Below the pieces are notes generated by a model. The model did not search any database. It was given only the letters and a program-made list of their open reading frames with translations, and was not told the origin of the DNA. A stretch of DNA of 64,000 nt from positions 1 to 64,000 of the forward strand of contig NZ_FOBC01000006.1 of NCBI RefSeq assembly GCF_900109725.1, given 5' to 3'. Source of the DNA: Halomonas daqiaonensis (GTDB lineage: Bacteria; Pseudomonadota; Gammaproteobacteria; Pseudomonadales; Halomonadaceae). The stretch's first letter is position 1. Each line of letters starts with the position of its first letter. Below, piece by piece: positions 46,188 through 55,390 of the stretch. A program made the translations under genes and the position numbers.

Positions 46188-47926
46188 ACGCCATCCTCGT
46201 TACCGCCTGCCCCAGCGGCATGGCCACCACCTTTCTCGCCGCGCGCCGCCTCGAACAGGCCGCCAAACGACTCGGTTGGGACGTCCAGGTCGAGATGCAC
46301 AGCGAGCTCGAGCCGCTCACCCCGTTGTCTGCTGAGGCGATCGCCGCCGCCGAGCTGATCGTCGTCGCCGCCGACCATGTGCCCGGAGCGCCGCGTTTCG
46401 CCGGCAAGCGCCTCTTCCAAGCATCTACCGGCGAGGCCCTGCCCGACCCCCAGGGCTTCCTCGAGCGTGCCAGCCGCGAGGCGGTCGAGTACACGCCACC
46501 TGCCGAGGCGCAGTCGCCCCTTACCCAGCAGGCCGCTGCCCGCAAGATTGTCGCCGTCACCGCCTGCCCCACCGGGGTGGCCCACACCTTCATGGCCGCG
46601 GAAGCGCTGAACGAGGCGGGCAAGGCGCTGGGCCACGCCATCCGCGTGGAAACCCAGGGCTCTGTAGGCGCCCAGGACCAGCTCACCGACGAGGAGATTC
46701 GCGAAGCCGACCTGGTGATCCTGGCCTGTGACATCGAGGTCGATGCGGCCCGCTTCGCCGGCAAGCGCGTCTACCGCACCTCCACCAGCAACGCCCTGAA
46801 GAAGCCCAAGCCAACCATCGAGGCGGCACTCAAGGAGGCCGAGGTAGAGCAGGCGGGCGGCGCTTCCGCCAGCGGCGAGGCGAGAAAGGGGGCCAAGGAG
46901 AAGGGCGTCTATCAGCACCTGCTCACCGGGGTCTCCTTCATGCTGCCCATGGTAGTGGCCGGGGGCCTGCTGATCGCCCTTTCCTTCGTGTTCGGGATCG
47001 AGGCCTTCCAGGAGGAGGGCACTCTGGCCGCGGCGCTGATGCAGATCGGTGGCGGCACTGCCTTCGCCTTGATGATCCCTGTGCTCGCGGGCTATATCGC
47101 CTACTCCATTGCCGACCGTCCGGGCATCGCCCCGGGCATGATCGGCGGCATGCTGGCCTCGGAGATCGGTGCCGGCTTCATCGGCGGCATCCTGGCGGGC
47201 TTCCTGGCCGGCTACGTGGCGCTGGCGGTGACGCGCTATGTGAAGCTGCCGTCGAGCGTCGAATCGCTCAAGCCGATTCTGATCATTCCCCTGGTTGCGA
47301 GCCTGATCACCGGCCTGACCATGATCTACGTGGTCGGCGAGCCGGTGGCGGCCATCCTCTCCGCGCTGACTACCTTCCTCGAGAACATGGGGTCGGCCAA
47401 TGCCGTGCTGCTCGGCATCCTGCTGGGCTCGATGATGTGCTTCGACCTCGGTGGTCCGGTCAACAAGGCTGCCTACACCTTCGGCGTGGGGTTGCTGGCC
47501 TCCGAGACCTACGGTCCCATGGCAGCGATCATGGCCGCAGGCATGGTGCCGGCCATCGGCATGGGTATCGCCAGCTTCGTGGCCAAGAGCAAGTTCTCCG
47601 AGCCGGAGCGCGAGGCAGGCAAGGCCTCCTTCGTGCTGGGCTTCTGTTTCATCAGCGAGGGCGCCATTCCCTTCGCCGCCAAGGACCCGCTGCGGGTCAT
47701 CCCGGTATGCATGGTCGGTGGGGCGATCACCGGTGCACTTTCCATGCTGGTCGGTGCCAAGCTGATGGCACCGCATGGCGGCATCTTCGTGCTGCTGATC
47801 CCCAACGCCATCACCCCGGTGCTGCTGTATCTCGCCGCCATCGTTATCGGCTCCCTGGTCACCGGTCTCGGCTATGCGGCGATCAAGCGCGGTAGCCAGG
47901 CCGTGGCCGTCGAGGCCAATGCCTGA
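46184..47926 (+). CDS. fruA: Fructose PTS transporter, IIB'-IIB-IIC
   Basis: This 580-residue membrane permease phosphorylates fructose to fructose 1-phosphate during entry. Two IIB modules are present: an N-terminal one with Cys9 (VTACPSGMATT) and the main one with Cys128 (VTACPTGVAHTFM), followed by the IIC membrane domain from about residue 245 (GVSFMLPMVVAGGLLIALSF and GGPVNKAAYTFGV). The first module keeps its Cys although such IIB' domains are usually not the phosphoryl donor. The ATG overlaps the fruK stop. Confidence 0.96.
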   Translation: MNAILVTACPSGMATTFLAARRLEQAAKRLGWDVQVEMHSELEPLTPLSAEAIAAAELIVVAADHVPGAPRFAGKRLFQASTGEALPDPQGFLERASREAVEYTPPAEAQSPLTQQAAARKIVAVTACPTGVAHTFMAAEALNEAGKALGHAIRVETQGSVGAQDQLTDEEIREADLVILACDIEVDAARFAGKRVYRTSTSNALKKPKPTIEAALKEAEVEQAGGASASGEARKGAKEKGVYQHLLTGVSFMLPMVVAGGLLIALSFVFGIEAFQEEGTLAAALMQIGGGTAFALMIPVLAGYIAYSIADRPGIAPGMIGGMLASEIGAGFIGGILAGFLAGYVALAVTRYVKLPSSVESLKPILIIPLVASLITGLTMIYVVGEPVAAILSALTTFLENMGSANAVLLGILLGSMMCFDLGGPVNKAAYTFGVGLLASETYGPMAAIMAAGMVPAIGMGIASFVAKSKFSEPEREAGKASFVLGFCFISEGAIPFAAKDPLRVIPVCMVGGAITGALSMLVGAKLMAPHGGIFVLLIPNAITPVLLYLAAIVIGSLVTGLGYAAIKRGSQAVAVEANA

Positions 47927-47957
47927 TCGAGACAATCGACAACAAGAGGATATCGGG

Positions 47958-49655
47958 ATGTTCCAGCTCACCCGCAGCGTTACCTGGCAGGCCCTCAAGG
48001 GCCTGCAACAGAAGACCGCCGACGACCGCATCCGTGACTACTTCGTGGCCGATCCCCAGCGCTTCGAGAAGATGAGCCTGCGTGTCGGCGGGCTCTTCCT
48101 CGACTACTCCAAGCAGCCGGTCTCCGACGAGGTACTGGCCAAGCTGATCGAGCTCGCCGATCACTCGGCGCTGGTCCAGCGCCGCGCCCAGATGTTCTCC
48201 GGCGACATCATCAACGTTACCGAGAACCGGCCCGTTCTGCATACGGCCCTGCGCAACCTCGGAGAGAAGCCGTTGATGGTCGACGGTCAGGACGTGATGC
48301 CGGAGATCCAGCGCACCCGCGAGCAGATCCGCGCCTTCTCCGAGGCGGTGCGCAGCGGCGAGTGGACGGGCTACAGTGGCCAACGCATCAAGGATGTGGT
48401 CAACATCGGCATCGGCGGCTCGGACCTGGGCCCGAACATGGCCTGCCGGGCGCTGCTCAAGCACCGCCATCCGGAGCTCGGCTTCCACTTCGTCTCCAAC
48501 GTCGATGGTGCGCATATCCAGAAGGTGCTCAGCCGCCTCAACCCGGCCACCACCCTGTTCATTGTCTCCACCAAGACCTTCTCTACCCAGGAGACGCTGC
48601 TCAACGCCCACACCGCGCGCCGCTGGTTCCTGGAGAACGCCGGCCCGGACGCTGACGTGGGGGCGCACTTCATCGCCGCCTCTACCAACAAGGCGGCGGC
48701 CATGGCCTTCGGCATCCGCGAGGAGAACGTCTTCGAGTTCTGGGCCTGGGTCGGCGGTCGCTACTCCATGTGGTCCTCGATCGGCCTGCCCATCGCGCTC
48801 TCCATTGGCTTCGAGGGGTTCATGGAACTGCTTGAGGGCGCCTATGAGATGGACCAGCACTTCCTGACTGCGCCTTTCGAAGAGAACATGCCGGTGCTGA
48901 TGGCGCTGATCGGCATCTGGCACATCAACTTCCAGGACGCCGAGACCCAGGCCATCGTGCCCTACGACCAGGCGCTGCATCAGCTGCCGGCCTTTCTGCA
49001 GCAGCTCGACATGGAGTCCAACGGCAAGTCGGTGGATATCTTCGGCAATCCGGTGGATTACAAGACCGGACCTATCGTCTGGGGCCAGACCGGCTCCAAC
49101 GGCCAGCACGCCTTCTTCCAGCTGCTCCACCAGGGCACCCGCTACGTGCCCCTCGACTTCATCGCCTCGCTCAAGCCCGAGCCCGGCGTCGAGGACCACC
49201 ATTTCGCGCTGCTCACCAACATGCTGGCCCAGGCCAACGCCTTCATGGAGGGCAGCCTCAAGGGGGATGGCGCAAGCGGCAGCCAGCCTGACCCCTACAG
49301 CTGCCCGGGCAATCGCCCCTCCAGCGTGCTGCTGCTCGACGAACTGACACCCAAGAATCTCGGCGCACTGATCGCGCTCTATGAGCACAAGGTGTTCGTT
49401 CAGGGAGTGATCTGGAACATCAACTCTTTCGACCAGTGGGGCGTGCAACTGGGCAAGCGCATCGCCGGCGAGATCAGCGAGCGCATCGATGCCCACAGCC
49501 AGGATTTCGACGGCTCCACCCAGGGCCTGCTGGGACTGGTCCGCGGACACTTCGCGTCGGGCGGCGCTCCGTCGGGTGCTGATGCGCCGGCAGAAGGCGA
49601 GGATGCGGCCGAAAAGCGCAGTGGCAAGAAGCGCAAAGGCTTGGACGAGCCGTGA
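47958..49655 (+). CDS. pgi: Glucose-6-phosphate isomerase
   Basis: Pgi interconverts glucose 6-phosphate and fructose 6-phosphate. The 565-residue protein carries VVNIGIGGSDLGPNMA, FIVSTKTFSTQET and QTGSNGQHAFFQLLHQGT. The last 30 residues are an Ala/Gly/Glu-rich then basic tail (KRSGKKRKGLDEP) that goes beyond most family members. The gene follows fruA by 31 bp with AAGAGGA upstream and may be transcribed with the fru operon, linking fructose uptake to gluconeogenic hexose phosphates. Confidence 0.95.
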   Translation: MFQLTRSVTWQALKGLQQKTADDRIRDYFVADPQRFEKMSLRVGGLFLDYSKQPVSDEVLAKLIELADHSALVQRRAQMFSGDIINVTENRPVLHTALRNLGEKPLMVDGQDVMPEIQRTREQIRAFSEAVRSGEWTGYSGQRIKDVVNIGIGGSDLGPNMACRALLKHRHPELGFHFVSNVDGAHIQKVLSRLNPATTLFIVSTKTFSTQETLLNAHTARRWFLENAGPDADVGAHFIAASTNKAAAMAFGIREENVFEFWAWVGGRYSMWSSIGLPIALSIGFEGFMELLEGAYEMDQHFLTAPFEENMPVLMALIGIWHINFQDAETQAIVPYDQALHQLPAFLQQLDMESNGKSVDIFGNPVDYKTGPIVWGQTGSNGQHAFFQLLHQGTRYVPLDFIASLKPEPGVEDHHFALLTNMLAQANAFMEGSLKGDGASGSQPDPYSCPGNRPSSVLLLDELTPKNLGALIALYEHKVFVQGVIWNINSFDQWGVQLGKRIAGEISERIDAHSQDFDGSTQGLLGLVRGHFASGGAPSGADAPAEGEDAAEKRSGKKRKGLDEP

Positions 49656-50078
49656 CAGAACTAAGGATGGGACGACCGGGGCAGTTGACCTGGGGAAGAC
49701 CTTAGAGATCGGCATTCTTTACCAGCCAGCTGATCGCCCGTGGCTGTGGCAATCGCATCCCTGCCAACCAAAATCCTTTCCGCTACTTAGATTGGGCGAT
49801 CATTTAGTCGATACTCGGAACCGCTATTCTGCACCTGCAAGTACCGGTCCTTCTACCCGGGAGACGGCTTCGCCAGCTACGAGGCGGCTCGGCAGTGGGG
49901 TCTGCTTTCGTGGGGTGGTACTATTAAGGCCGGTCCCGCCCACTTGAGCGGCAAGACCTGCAACGGGGCTCCAATGGGCACTGTGTCGCGCAACCTTGAG
50001 GGGCGCAAAAAATGTCTTCCTGGCATCCCGGCCCCATTTGCCCTCTGCACAACCTCTATCGGGTATAGAAGCACTTAG
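49656..50078. other. Intergenic region ahead of the polysaccharide operon
   Basis: This 423-bp stretch lies between pgi and the AT-richer operon. No gene, clear terminator or clear promoter was found. The base composition begins to shift towards AT here, so it may contain the left junction of an acquired segment. Confidence 0.5.
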
Positions 50079-51419
50079 ATGGCCAGTCAATTTCGCGAAA
50101 AAATCGATAGCAAGCCATTGAAGGTTCTCCTGCGTGGCCTCGACTCAGAGGACCTCCCCGATCTTTCCTGCCGCTATGTCTCCGAAACCGAGCCTTATGA
50201 TGCGGTGATTGCGACACCCGAAGAAACCAGCTCTGAAAACCTGGAGTGGTTGACGGGCGGACCTTCGCCATTGTCCACCGTTATCGTCGTCGGCTCCAAT
50301 GCCGGAGTGCGAGCGGACTACGTGGCCGAATCGCCCAATGTCGAGAATTTAACGGCGGGGCTGCGTATTGCTGTGGATCAGCGGGAACTTTTGGAGTCAG
50401 TGTCTGACATTCCATTCAATCAGGACCGTGAGGGACTGATTGCGCTTGGTCTTATGTTTTCTCGTGACACGTCCATTGAGCCCGTCATTGACGCAGAGAA
50501 AAGTTGGGTCATGGAGTATCCAATGCTGGGTAGTTTCATGCTGCCTCGGCAGATACTCGAGAGCATTGCCGACATGGGATTATGCCGGCGCACATTTTCT
50601 GAGAGACTGTATATCTGCGGCGAATGCCGTGGAGCAAGAATCCTGGCGCGTGAAGTATGCGCTAATTGTAAAAGTGCCAACATCAATACGAGAGAGCTCG
50701 TCAACCATTATCGATGTGGCCACCAGGCGCCCCGTACGGACTTTCTCCAGGGAGAGTTGCTCGTATGTCCGAAATGCAACTCTCACCTCAGGCATTTTGG
50801 CGTAGATTACGATACACCCGGCCAAGTTATCGTGTGCAAATTATGCGGATCGCATGAGAACGAACCTGCTGTGGCTTTTCTCTGTATTGACTGCCAGCAT
50901 CAAACAGATGGAGAAAGCGCCGGGTGGGTTGATTACTTCAGCTATACATTGACTGGAGCTGGTGAAGCGGCCGTCAGGAAAGGAAGCTTACCGGGAACAC
51001 AGCTTGAAAGTGCGCTAAGTGGGCTTGAGGCATGGCGTTCCCCCCGAGATATGGCGCTACTGATAAATTTTTGTAGGAATATTTACGAGCGTTATGAGCG
51101 TCCGTACTCCTTGTTGACGATAGAGTTGCGCGATGACGGAGATATCTTTGACCGACTGGGTGCCCAAGGGGTTGCTAAGGTACATAGGCTGGTTGTTGAT
51201 ACAGTAGCAAATTCAGTCAGGGAAACGGATGGCGTTAGTTTGTTCGATAGAAAAATTATTCTATGCCTTCCCGAAACCTCGCCAGAGCAATCCGAATACC
51301 TTGTAAAGCGTCTTCGAAGTATTTTTCATGAGCAACTGAAAGAACCCGGAGATGTCGAGATTGATATTTTGGATGAAGAGGGGAGATTTGAAATACTAAA
51401 AGAGGCCAAGTCGAGATGA
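50079..51419 (+). CDS. TackOD1-like zinc-ribbon protein with degenerate GGDEF-like domain
   Basis: This 446-residue soluble protein has three parts. Residues 1-110 look receiver-like without a clear phospho-Asp. Residues 169-275 form a multi-zinc-ribbon region with CxxC or similar pairs at 180/183, 194/197, 213 (RCGH), 230/233, 253/256 and 269/272; LRHFGVDYDTP between them is typical of TackOD1 metal-binding domains. Residues 320-440 resemble a GGDEF domain (PYSLLTIELRDDGDIFDRLG, VRETDGVSLFDRKIIL), but GGDEF is replaced by LFDRK, so it should not make c-di-GMP. It overlaps the glycosyltransferase gene by 4 bp. I infer a regulatory subunit of polysaccharide synthesis. Confidence 0.7.
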   Translation: MASQFREKIDSKPLKVLLRGLDSEDLPDLSCRYVSETEPYDAVIATPEETSSENLEWLTGGPSPLSTVIVVGSNAGVRADYVAESPNVENLTAGLRIAVDQRELLESVSDIPFNQDREGLIALGLMFSRDTSIEPVIDAEKSWVMEYPMLGSFMLPRQILESIADMGLCRRTFSERLYICGECRGARILAREVCANCKSANINTRELVNHYRCGHQAPRTDFLQGELLVCPKCNSHLRHFGVDYDTPGQVIVCKLCGSHENEPAVAFLCIDCQHQTDGESAGWVDYFSYTLTGAGEAAVRKGSLPGTQLESALSGLEAWRSPRDMALLINFCRNIYERYERPYSLLTIELRDDGDIFDRLGAQGVAKVHRLVVDTVANSVRETDGVSLFDRKIILCLPETSPEQSEYLVKRLRSIFHEQLKEPGDVEIDILDEEGRFEILKEAKSR

Positions 51420-52678
51420 TCGAGTCGGCTTTAAGTATTCTTTATAATTCCTCTTGGCAAGCCTTGTTGGCCTTTTTTTGGTATTTCTTTCTTCTGGAGT
51501 TGCCTCGATATACGTTCTCCACTCTTGCGGTTGGTATTGCAGCAATTTTTCAAACGCAATTTCCGAAAACGCCAGCCGCTACGAGCATAAGCGTGCTTTT
51601 GGTGGGAATGGACGACCCTGGGGGATTGCGCCGTTCAGTGTTGTCTCTGCGCGAACAAACTCATCAGGCACTTCAGGTGGTTGTCGTCGAGGATGGCGGG
51701 GGAACGGCGATGTCGTCCATTGCCCAAAATTTTCGTGATTCAGGTCTTATTGACCAATATATTGCCACAGGAGTCCGGGGTGGTAAGGCAGCGGCCCTCA
51801 ATCTAGGCTTTCATTATTGTCGACATGAAACGCTGGTGGTCATGGATATAGACACATCGCTGGATCGTGATGCCATCGATCAGATTACCCGAAGATTATA
51901 CTCTTCACCCGATATAGGTGCTGTGGCAGGAAATCTTGGTGTGCAGAATCCAAGGGCTAGCCTTTGGACTGAGTTCCAGTCGCTGGAATATTTCACTGCC
52001 ATATCCATGGGGCGACAATTTCTTGCGATGTTTGGTTTGCTTACCATAGTGTCAGGGGCCTTTGGCGCTTTTAGAAAGTCGGCCATCCAACAGGTGGGTG
52101 GCTGGGATGTCGGCCCGGGCGATGATTCTAATCTTACGCTTAAATTAAGGAGAAGCGGCTGGTCGATCGCCTTTGAACCTCACGCTTGGTGCCTTACGGC
52201 TGTCCCGACAAGGTTTAAAGCACTGCACCGACAACGGCTGCGTTGGAATAGAAGTTTAATAAGAAACAGGCTTCGAAAGTTTAAGCATGTATTTTATCCT
52301 AATCAGGAAAACTTCTTCCTCCGCGATGTCGCTGCATCGTTAAGCCAGCTTTTTTATAATTTTGTCCTCAGTGTTTCTTATGTGGCATACATTATTTATT
52401 TAATTGAAAATTTTGGCTCATCTGCTGTTGTTTTCTTTATCGCGACGCATCTTTTGATTTTTGTAGCAGGTGTTTTTGAATTCATTGTTGGGTGTGCAAC
52501 TATAGGGCGGCGTGAATTTTTTCGCTTGTGGCCTTATTTGTTTGGTTGGAGTGTGTTTATGGGGATAATAATGCGTTTTAACAGGCTTGAAGCATATTTC
52601 AGCGAGTTGATTTTTAGAAAATCCTATGATGATGATTTTTATCCGCATAAAGTTCGTGCCCAGCAGGATCAGTTCTGA
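51416..52678 (+). CDS. Processive family 2 glycosyltransferase (polysaccharide synthase)
   Basis: This 420-residue membrane enzyme has an N-terminal membrane helix region (about 10-47) and a GT2 domain with the catalytic motif set: VVVEDG (Asp93), DID at 144-146, GDD at 235-237, and QRLRW at 273-277. That D, DxD, D, QxxRW pattern is typical of processive synthases such as Alg8, hyaluronan and cellulose synthases. Three or four membrane helices follow to the C-terminus. It should polymerise a nucleotide sugar and extrude the chain across the inner membrane. Gene overlaps on both sides (ATGA, TGATG) tie it to its partners. The DNA is AT-rich compared with flanking genes. Confidence 0.85.
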   Translation: MIESALSILYNSSWQALLAFFWYFFLLELPRYTFSTLAVGIAAIFQTQFPKTPAATSISVLLVGMDDPGGLRRSVLSLREQTHQALQVVVVEDGGGTAMSSIAQNFRDSGLIDQYIATGVRGGKAAALNLGFHYCRHETLVVMDIDTSLDRDAIDQITRRLYSSPDIGAVAGNLGVQNPRASLWTEFQSLEYFTAISMGRQFLAMFGLLTIVSGAFGAFRKSAIQQVGGWDVGPGDDSNLTLKLRRSGWSIAFEPHAWCLTAVPTRFKALHRQRLRWNRSLIRNRLRKFKHVFYPNQENFFLRDVAASLSQLFYNFVLSVSYVAYIIYLIENFGSSAVVFFIATHLLIFVAGVFEFIVGCATIGRREFFRLWPYLFGWSVFMGIIMRFNRLEAYFSELIFRKSYDDDFYPHKVRAQQDQF

Positions 52679-53883
52679 TGCGTCGAATTTCTCGCCCTAC
52701 TAGAGTTGACAACCTTAAAAGTGAGTCCCGCGGCAAGGTCAAGAAGCAAGGTAGAATTGGACGTTCTGTCTACCTTTTTTTAGTGGTGATATTTCTTCTT
52801 TATCTCTTCGATATTTTCTTCGGTGACAGAATATATATGTCGGCAGATGGCATGATAATGCGAAGTGCTTTTACTGTGGATAGGGACTTTCAAGCAGAGC
52901 TCGTTTCTTTGCGAGTGGAAGAAGGGCAAAGAGTTGCGAAAGGCGATTTGCTTGGAAAGATAAGTTCTACGCGAATGCTTGATGATTTATATGATAAATC
53001 TATGGAGCGCCTGGATCTGGAAAGCCGTTTATCTGAAATCCGCATAAGAAAGAAAAATATTGATTCACAGATCCCGCTCGCTAAAGAAAATATTGAAGCC
53101 CTTCAAGAATCATTCGATGCATATAGTCAGTTAAAAAGCCAAGGTCTTTCTGGGAGGGGTAACGTAACCGAGACAGGGGTAGAGCTACTGGAGGCCAAGC
53201 GAGAGTTAGCAACGCTGCGCTCTGATCGAAAGGTCGTCGAAGAGGAAATTCCCCGTTTGGAAATTATGCTCGAACGCAGTGGCGACACACTCGATCGACT
53301 CCGTAGTATCTATAATGAAGGGCGTGTTACGGCTCCTTTCGAAGGTACGGTCAGTAGAATACACAGAAATGTAGGTCAAGCATTGGAAGTTGGTGGCGAT
53401 ATTCTGACAATCCATCATGGTAGGCGCTATGTTCTTGCCTATTTGCCTGTCGGCCGTCTTTATAATGTAAAAGTTAGTGAGCCAGTGACCGTTCGCTTTG
53501 GTGAGAATCTGCTCCCGGGGAGAGTGGAAAATATATACCCTCTTGCAACTGAGCTTCCCGAAGAGTTTAGGAGGCTATTCGGCGCCATCAATCGCCGACA
53601 GCTCGTGCGGATAATGTTGATGGACAACGCTGAAAATTTTCTGAAAGACGAGGCGCCATTGTTTACGCCAGTAACTGTTTCAGGTGACTGGGATCCCGTA
53701 GTGTTGATGTTGAAATTCAAGGATGCTGTTTCGCGAGGCGTTAGCGTGGTGAGTTCATTTCTGCATGATGCCATTTTTGATGGCCCGCCGGGAGATACGG
53801 CAAAGAAAGTTTCGTCTCAGATTGATTCCATGAGGATTTCCTGCGACTGGGAGCTGGTCAATAAGGTCACCATAAATGCATAG
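52678..53883 (+). CDS. HlyD/Alg44-like membrane fusion protein
   Basis: This 401-residue protein has a basic cytoplasmic N-terminus, one membrane helix at about 30-48, then a periplasmic membrane-fusion fold. A lipoyl-like half (LVSLRVEEGQRVAKGDLLGKI), a coiled coil of about residues 100-215, the second lipoyl half (VTAPFEGTVSRIHRNVGQALEVGG) and a beta-barrel can be traced. No PilZ domain is present, unlike Alg44. It likely bridges the synthase to the periplasm. It starts on the stop of the GT2 gene. Confidence 0.83.
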   Translation: MRRISRPTRVDNLKSESRGKVKKQGRIGRSVYLFLVVIFLLYLFDIFFGDRIYMSADGMIMRSAFTVDRDFQAELVSLRVEEGQRVAKGDLLGKISSTRMLDDLYDKSMERLDLESRLSEIRIRKKNIDSQIPLAKENIEALQESFDAYSQLKSQGLSGRGNVTETGVELLEAKRELATLRSDRKVVEEEIPRLEIMLERSGDTLDRLRSIYNEGRVTAPFEGTVSRIHRNVGQALEVGGDILTIHHGRRYVLAYLPVGRLYNVKVSEPVTVRFGENLLPGRVENIYPLATELPEEFRRLFGAINRRQLVRIMLMDNAENFLKDEAPLFTPVTVSGDWDPVVLMLKFKDAVSRGVSVVSSFLHDAIFDGPPGDTAKKVSSQIDSMRISCDWELVNKVTINA

Positions 53884-55171
53884 TTACGAACCGCTTCCGG
53901 ACGACCCTCGAATTGCTGTCATCGGTCTCGGCTATGTAGGCTTGCCATTGGCAAATGCCTTTTCAAGTACGTATTCGGTTGTCGGTTTTGATATTGATGC
54001 CAAGTACGTCGAGGAATTACAGAAAGAGCATTTACGTAACCAAGGGGATAGTGATAAGGAGCTTGCGTCAGTCGAACACTGTGGCTTGTTCTATACCAGT
54101 GATCCTGCCTCAATCGCAAGCTGCAATGTGTTCATTATTACTGTGCCAACCCCTGTCGATGAACAAAAAAAGCCGGATCTTTCGCGGCTAATACGTTCAA
54201 GCGAGACCGTGGGTAGCCATCTTTCTCCTGGCTCGGTGGTCATTTATGAATCGACTGTTTACCCCGGGACCACCGAGGAAGAGTGTGTTCCTGTCCTGGA
54301 GTTGGCATCGGGCTTGACCGTTAATCGGGATTTCTACGTCGGCTATAGTCCCGAGCGTGTCAATCCAGGGGATTCGGCGCATTCTTTGACGGATATCGTC
54401 AAGATCACCAGTGGCTCTACCCCCGAAGCTGCGCTATTCGTGGATAGCCTCTACAGCAGAATCATTGTTGCTGGGACTCATCGGGTCTCGAAAATCGCAG
54501 TAGCGGAAGCCGCCAAGGTGACGGAGAATATCCAGCGAGACGTCAATATTGCGCTTATGAATGAACTGGCCATTCAATACAATCTGCTGGAGCTCGATAC
54601 TGAGGAAGTGCTGAAAGCAGCAGGTACCAAATGGAACTTTATGCCTTTCCGACCTGGACTGGTGGGCGGACACTGCATGAGTGTGGATCCCTATTACCTT
54701 ATTTACAAGTCCCGGTCTGAAGGGTATGAGCCAGCGCTTATGTCATCTGCGCGACGTCTCAACGACAGTATGTGGATGTATGTGGCCAGTCAGGTTGCGA
54801 AACTGATGGCGAAACATGGAACGCCCGTACTGAAATCACGCATTCTGGTGCTGGGCCTGGCTTTCAAGGAGAATAGTGCGGATCTGCGCAATACCCAGGT
54901 GCCGGGTATTATTCGTGAGTTTTCAGATCAAGGCGCTGAAGTGGATGTTCATGACCCCCATGTGGCTGCCGACGTGGCCGAACGGGAGTTGGGCATTGCG
55001 CTCACAGATCAGCCGAATCCAAGTCACTACGATGCTGTCATTCTTGCCGTTGCGCATACTGCCTTTCACGAGTTGGGTGCGAAAGGAGTCCGCAACTGGC
55101 TCAAGCCTGGCGGCGTTCTCTACGACGTCAAATCTGTGTTTTCGGCGGATCAAGTGGAGGGCAGGCTCTAG
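53876..55171 (+). CDS. Nucleotide-sugar dehydrogenase (TviB/WbpO-like)
   Basis: This 431-residue enzyme oxidises a UDP-sugar at C6 to the uronic acid with two NAD+. The N-terminal Rossmann motif is IAVIGLGYVGLPLA, and the catalytic Cys267 is in GGHCMSVDPYY. IIVAGTHRVSKIAVAEAAKV, RDVNIALMNELAI and KWNFMPFRPGLVGG strongly resemble TviB of the Vi antigen and WbpO, which act on UDP-GlcNAc or UDP-GalNAc. The substrate is thus more likely an N-acetylhexosamine than glucose. It overlaps the HlyD-like gene by 8 bp and supplies the activated aminouronate for the synthase. Confidence 0.9.
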   Translation: MHSYEPLPDDPRIAVIGLGYVGLPLANAFSSTYSVVGFDIDAKYVEELQKEHLRNQGDSDKELASVEHCGLFYTSDPASIASCNVFIITVPTPVDEQKKPDLSRLIRSSETVGSHLSPGSVVIYESTVYPGTTEEECVPVLELASGLTVNRDFYVGYSPERVNPGDSAHSLTDIVKITSGSTPEAALFVDSLYSRIIVAGTHRVSKIAVAEAAKVTENIQRDVNIALMNELAIQYNLLELDTEEVLKAAGTKWNFMPFRPGLVGGHCMSVDPYYLIYKSRSEGYEPALMSSARRLNDSMWMYVASQVAKLMAKHGTPVLKSRILVLGLAFKENSADLRNTQVPGIIREFSDQGAEVDVHDPHVAADVAERELGIALTDQPNPSHYDAVILAVAHTAFHELGAKGVRNWLKPGGVLYDVKSVFSADQVEGRL

Positions 55172-55390
55172 TTCTACTGTGTCACCTGAATCCAGGTCAT
55201 AAACATTGCCACCGTCTCTGCAATATCATCATGCAGCCTTGGTGCGCATGCCTCTGAGGAGGTTGTACGACTCCACGTCCGGTGCGATTCGGGCAGGGCC
55301 GGTGCCGAGAACAGCATGATTTTTTCGCTCCTCGCTACACGTCTCGGTCGCTTTGCGTCATCATCCTCTGCCCGGATCTGCGGAGACAGC

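Noticed and set aside
45851-48031. 726-codon antisense frame over fruK/fruA
   Set aside because: It spans two certain genes on the other strand and shows no domain.
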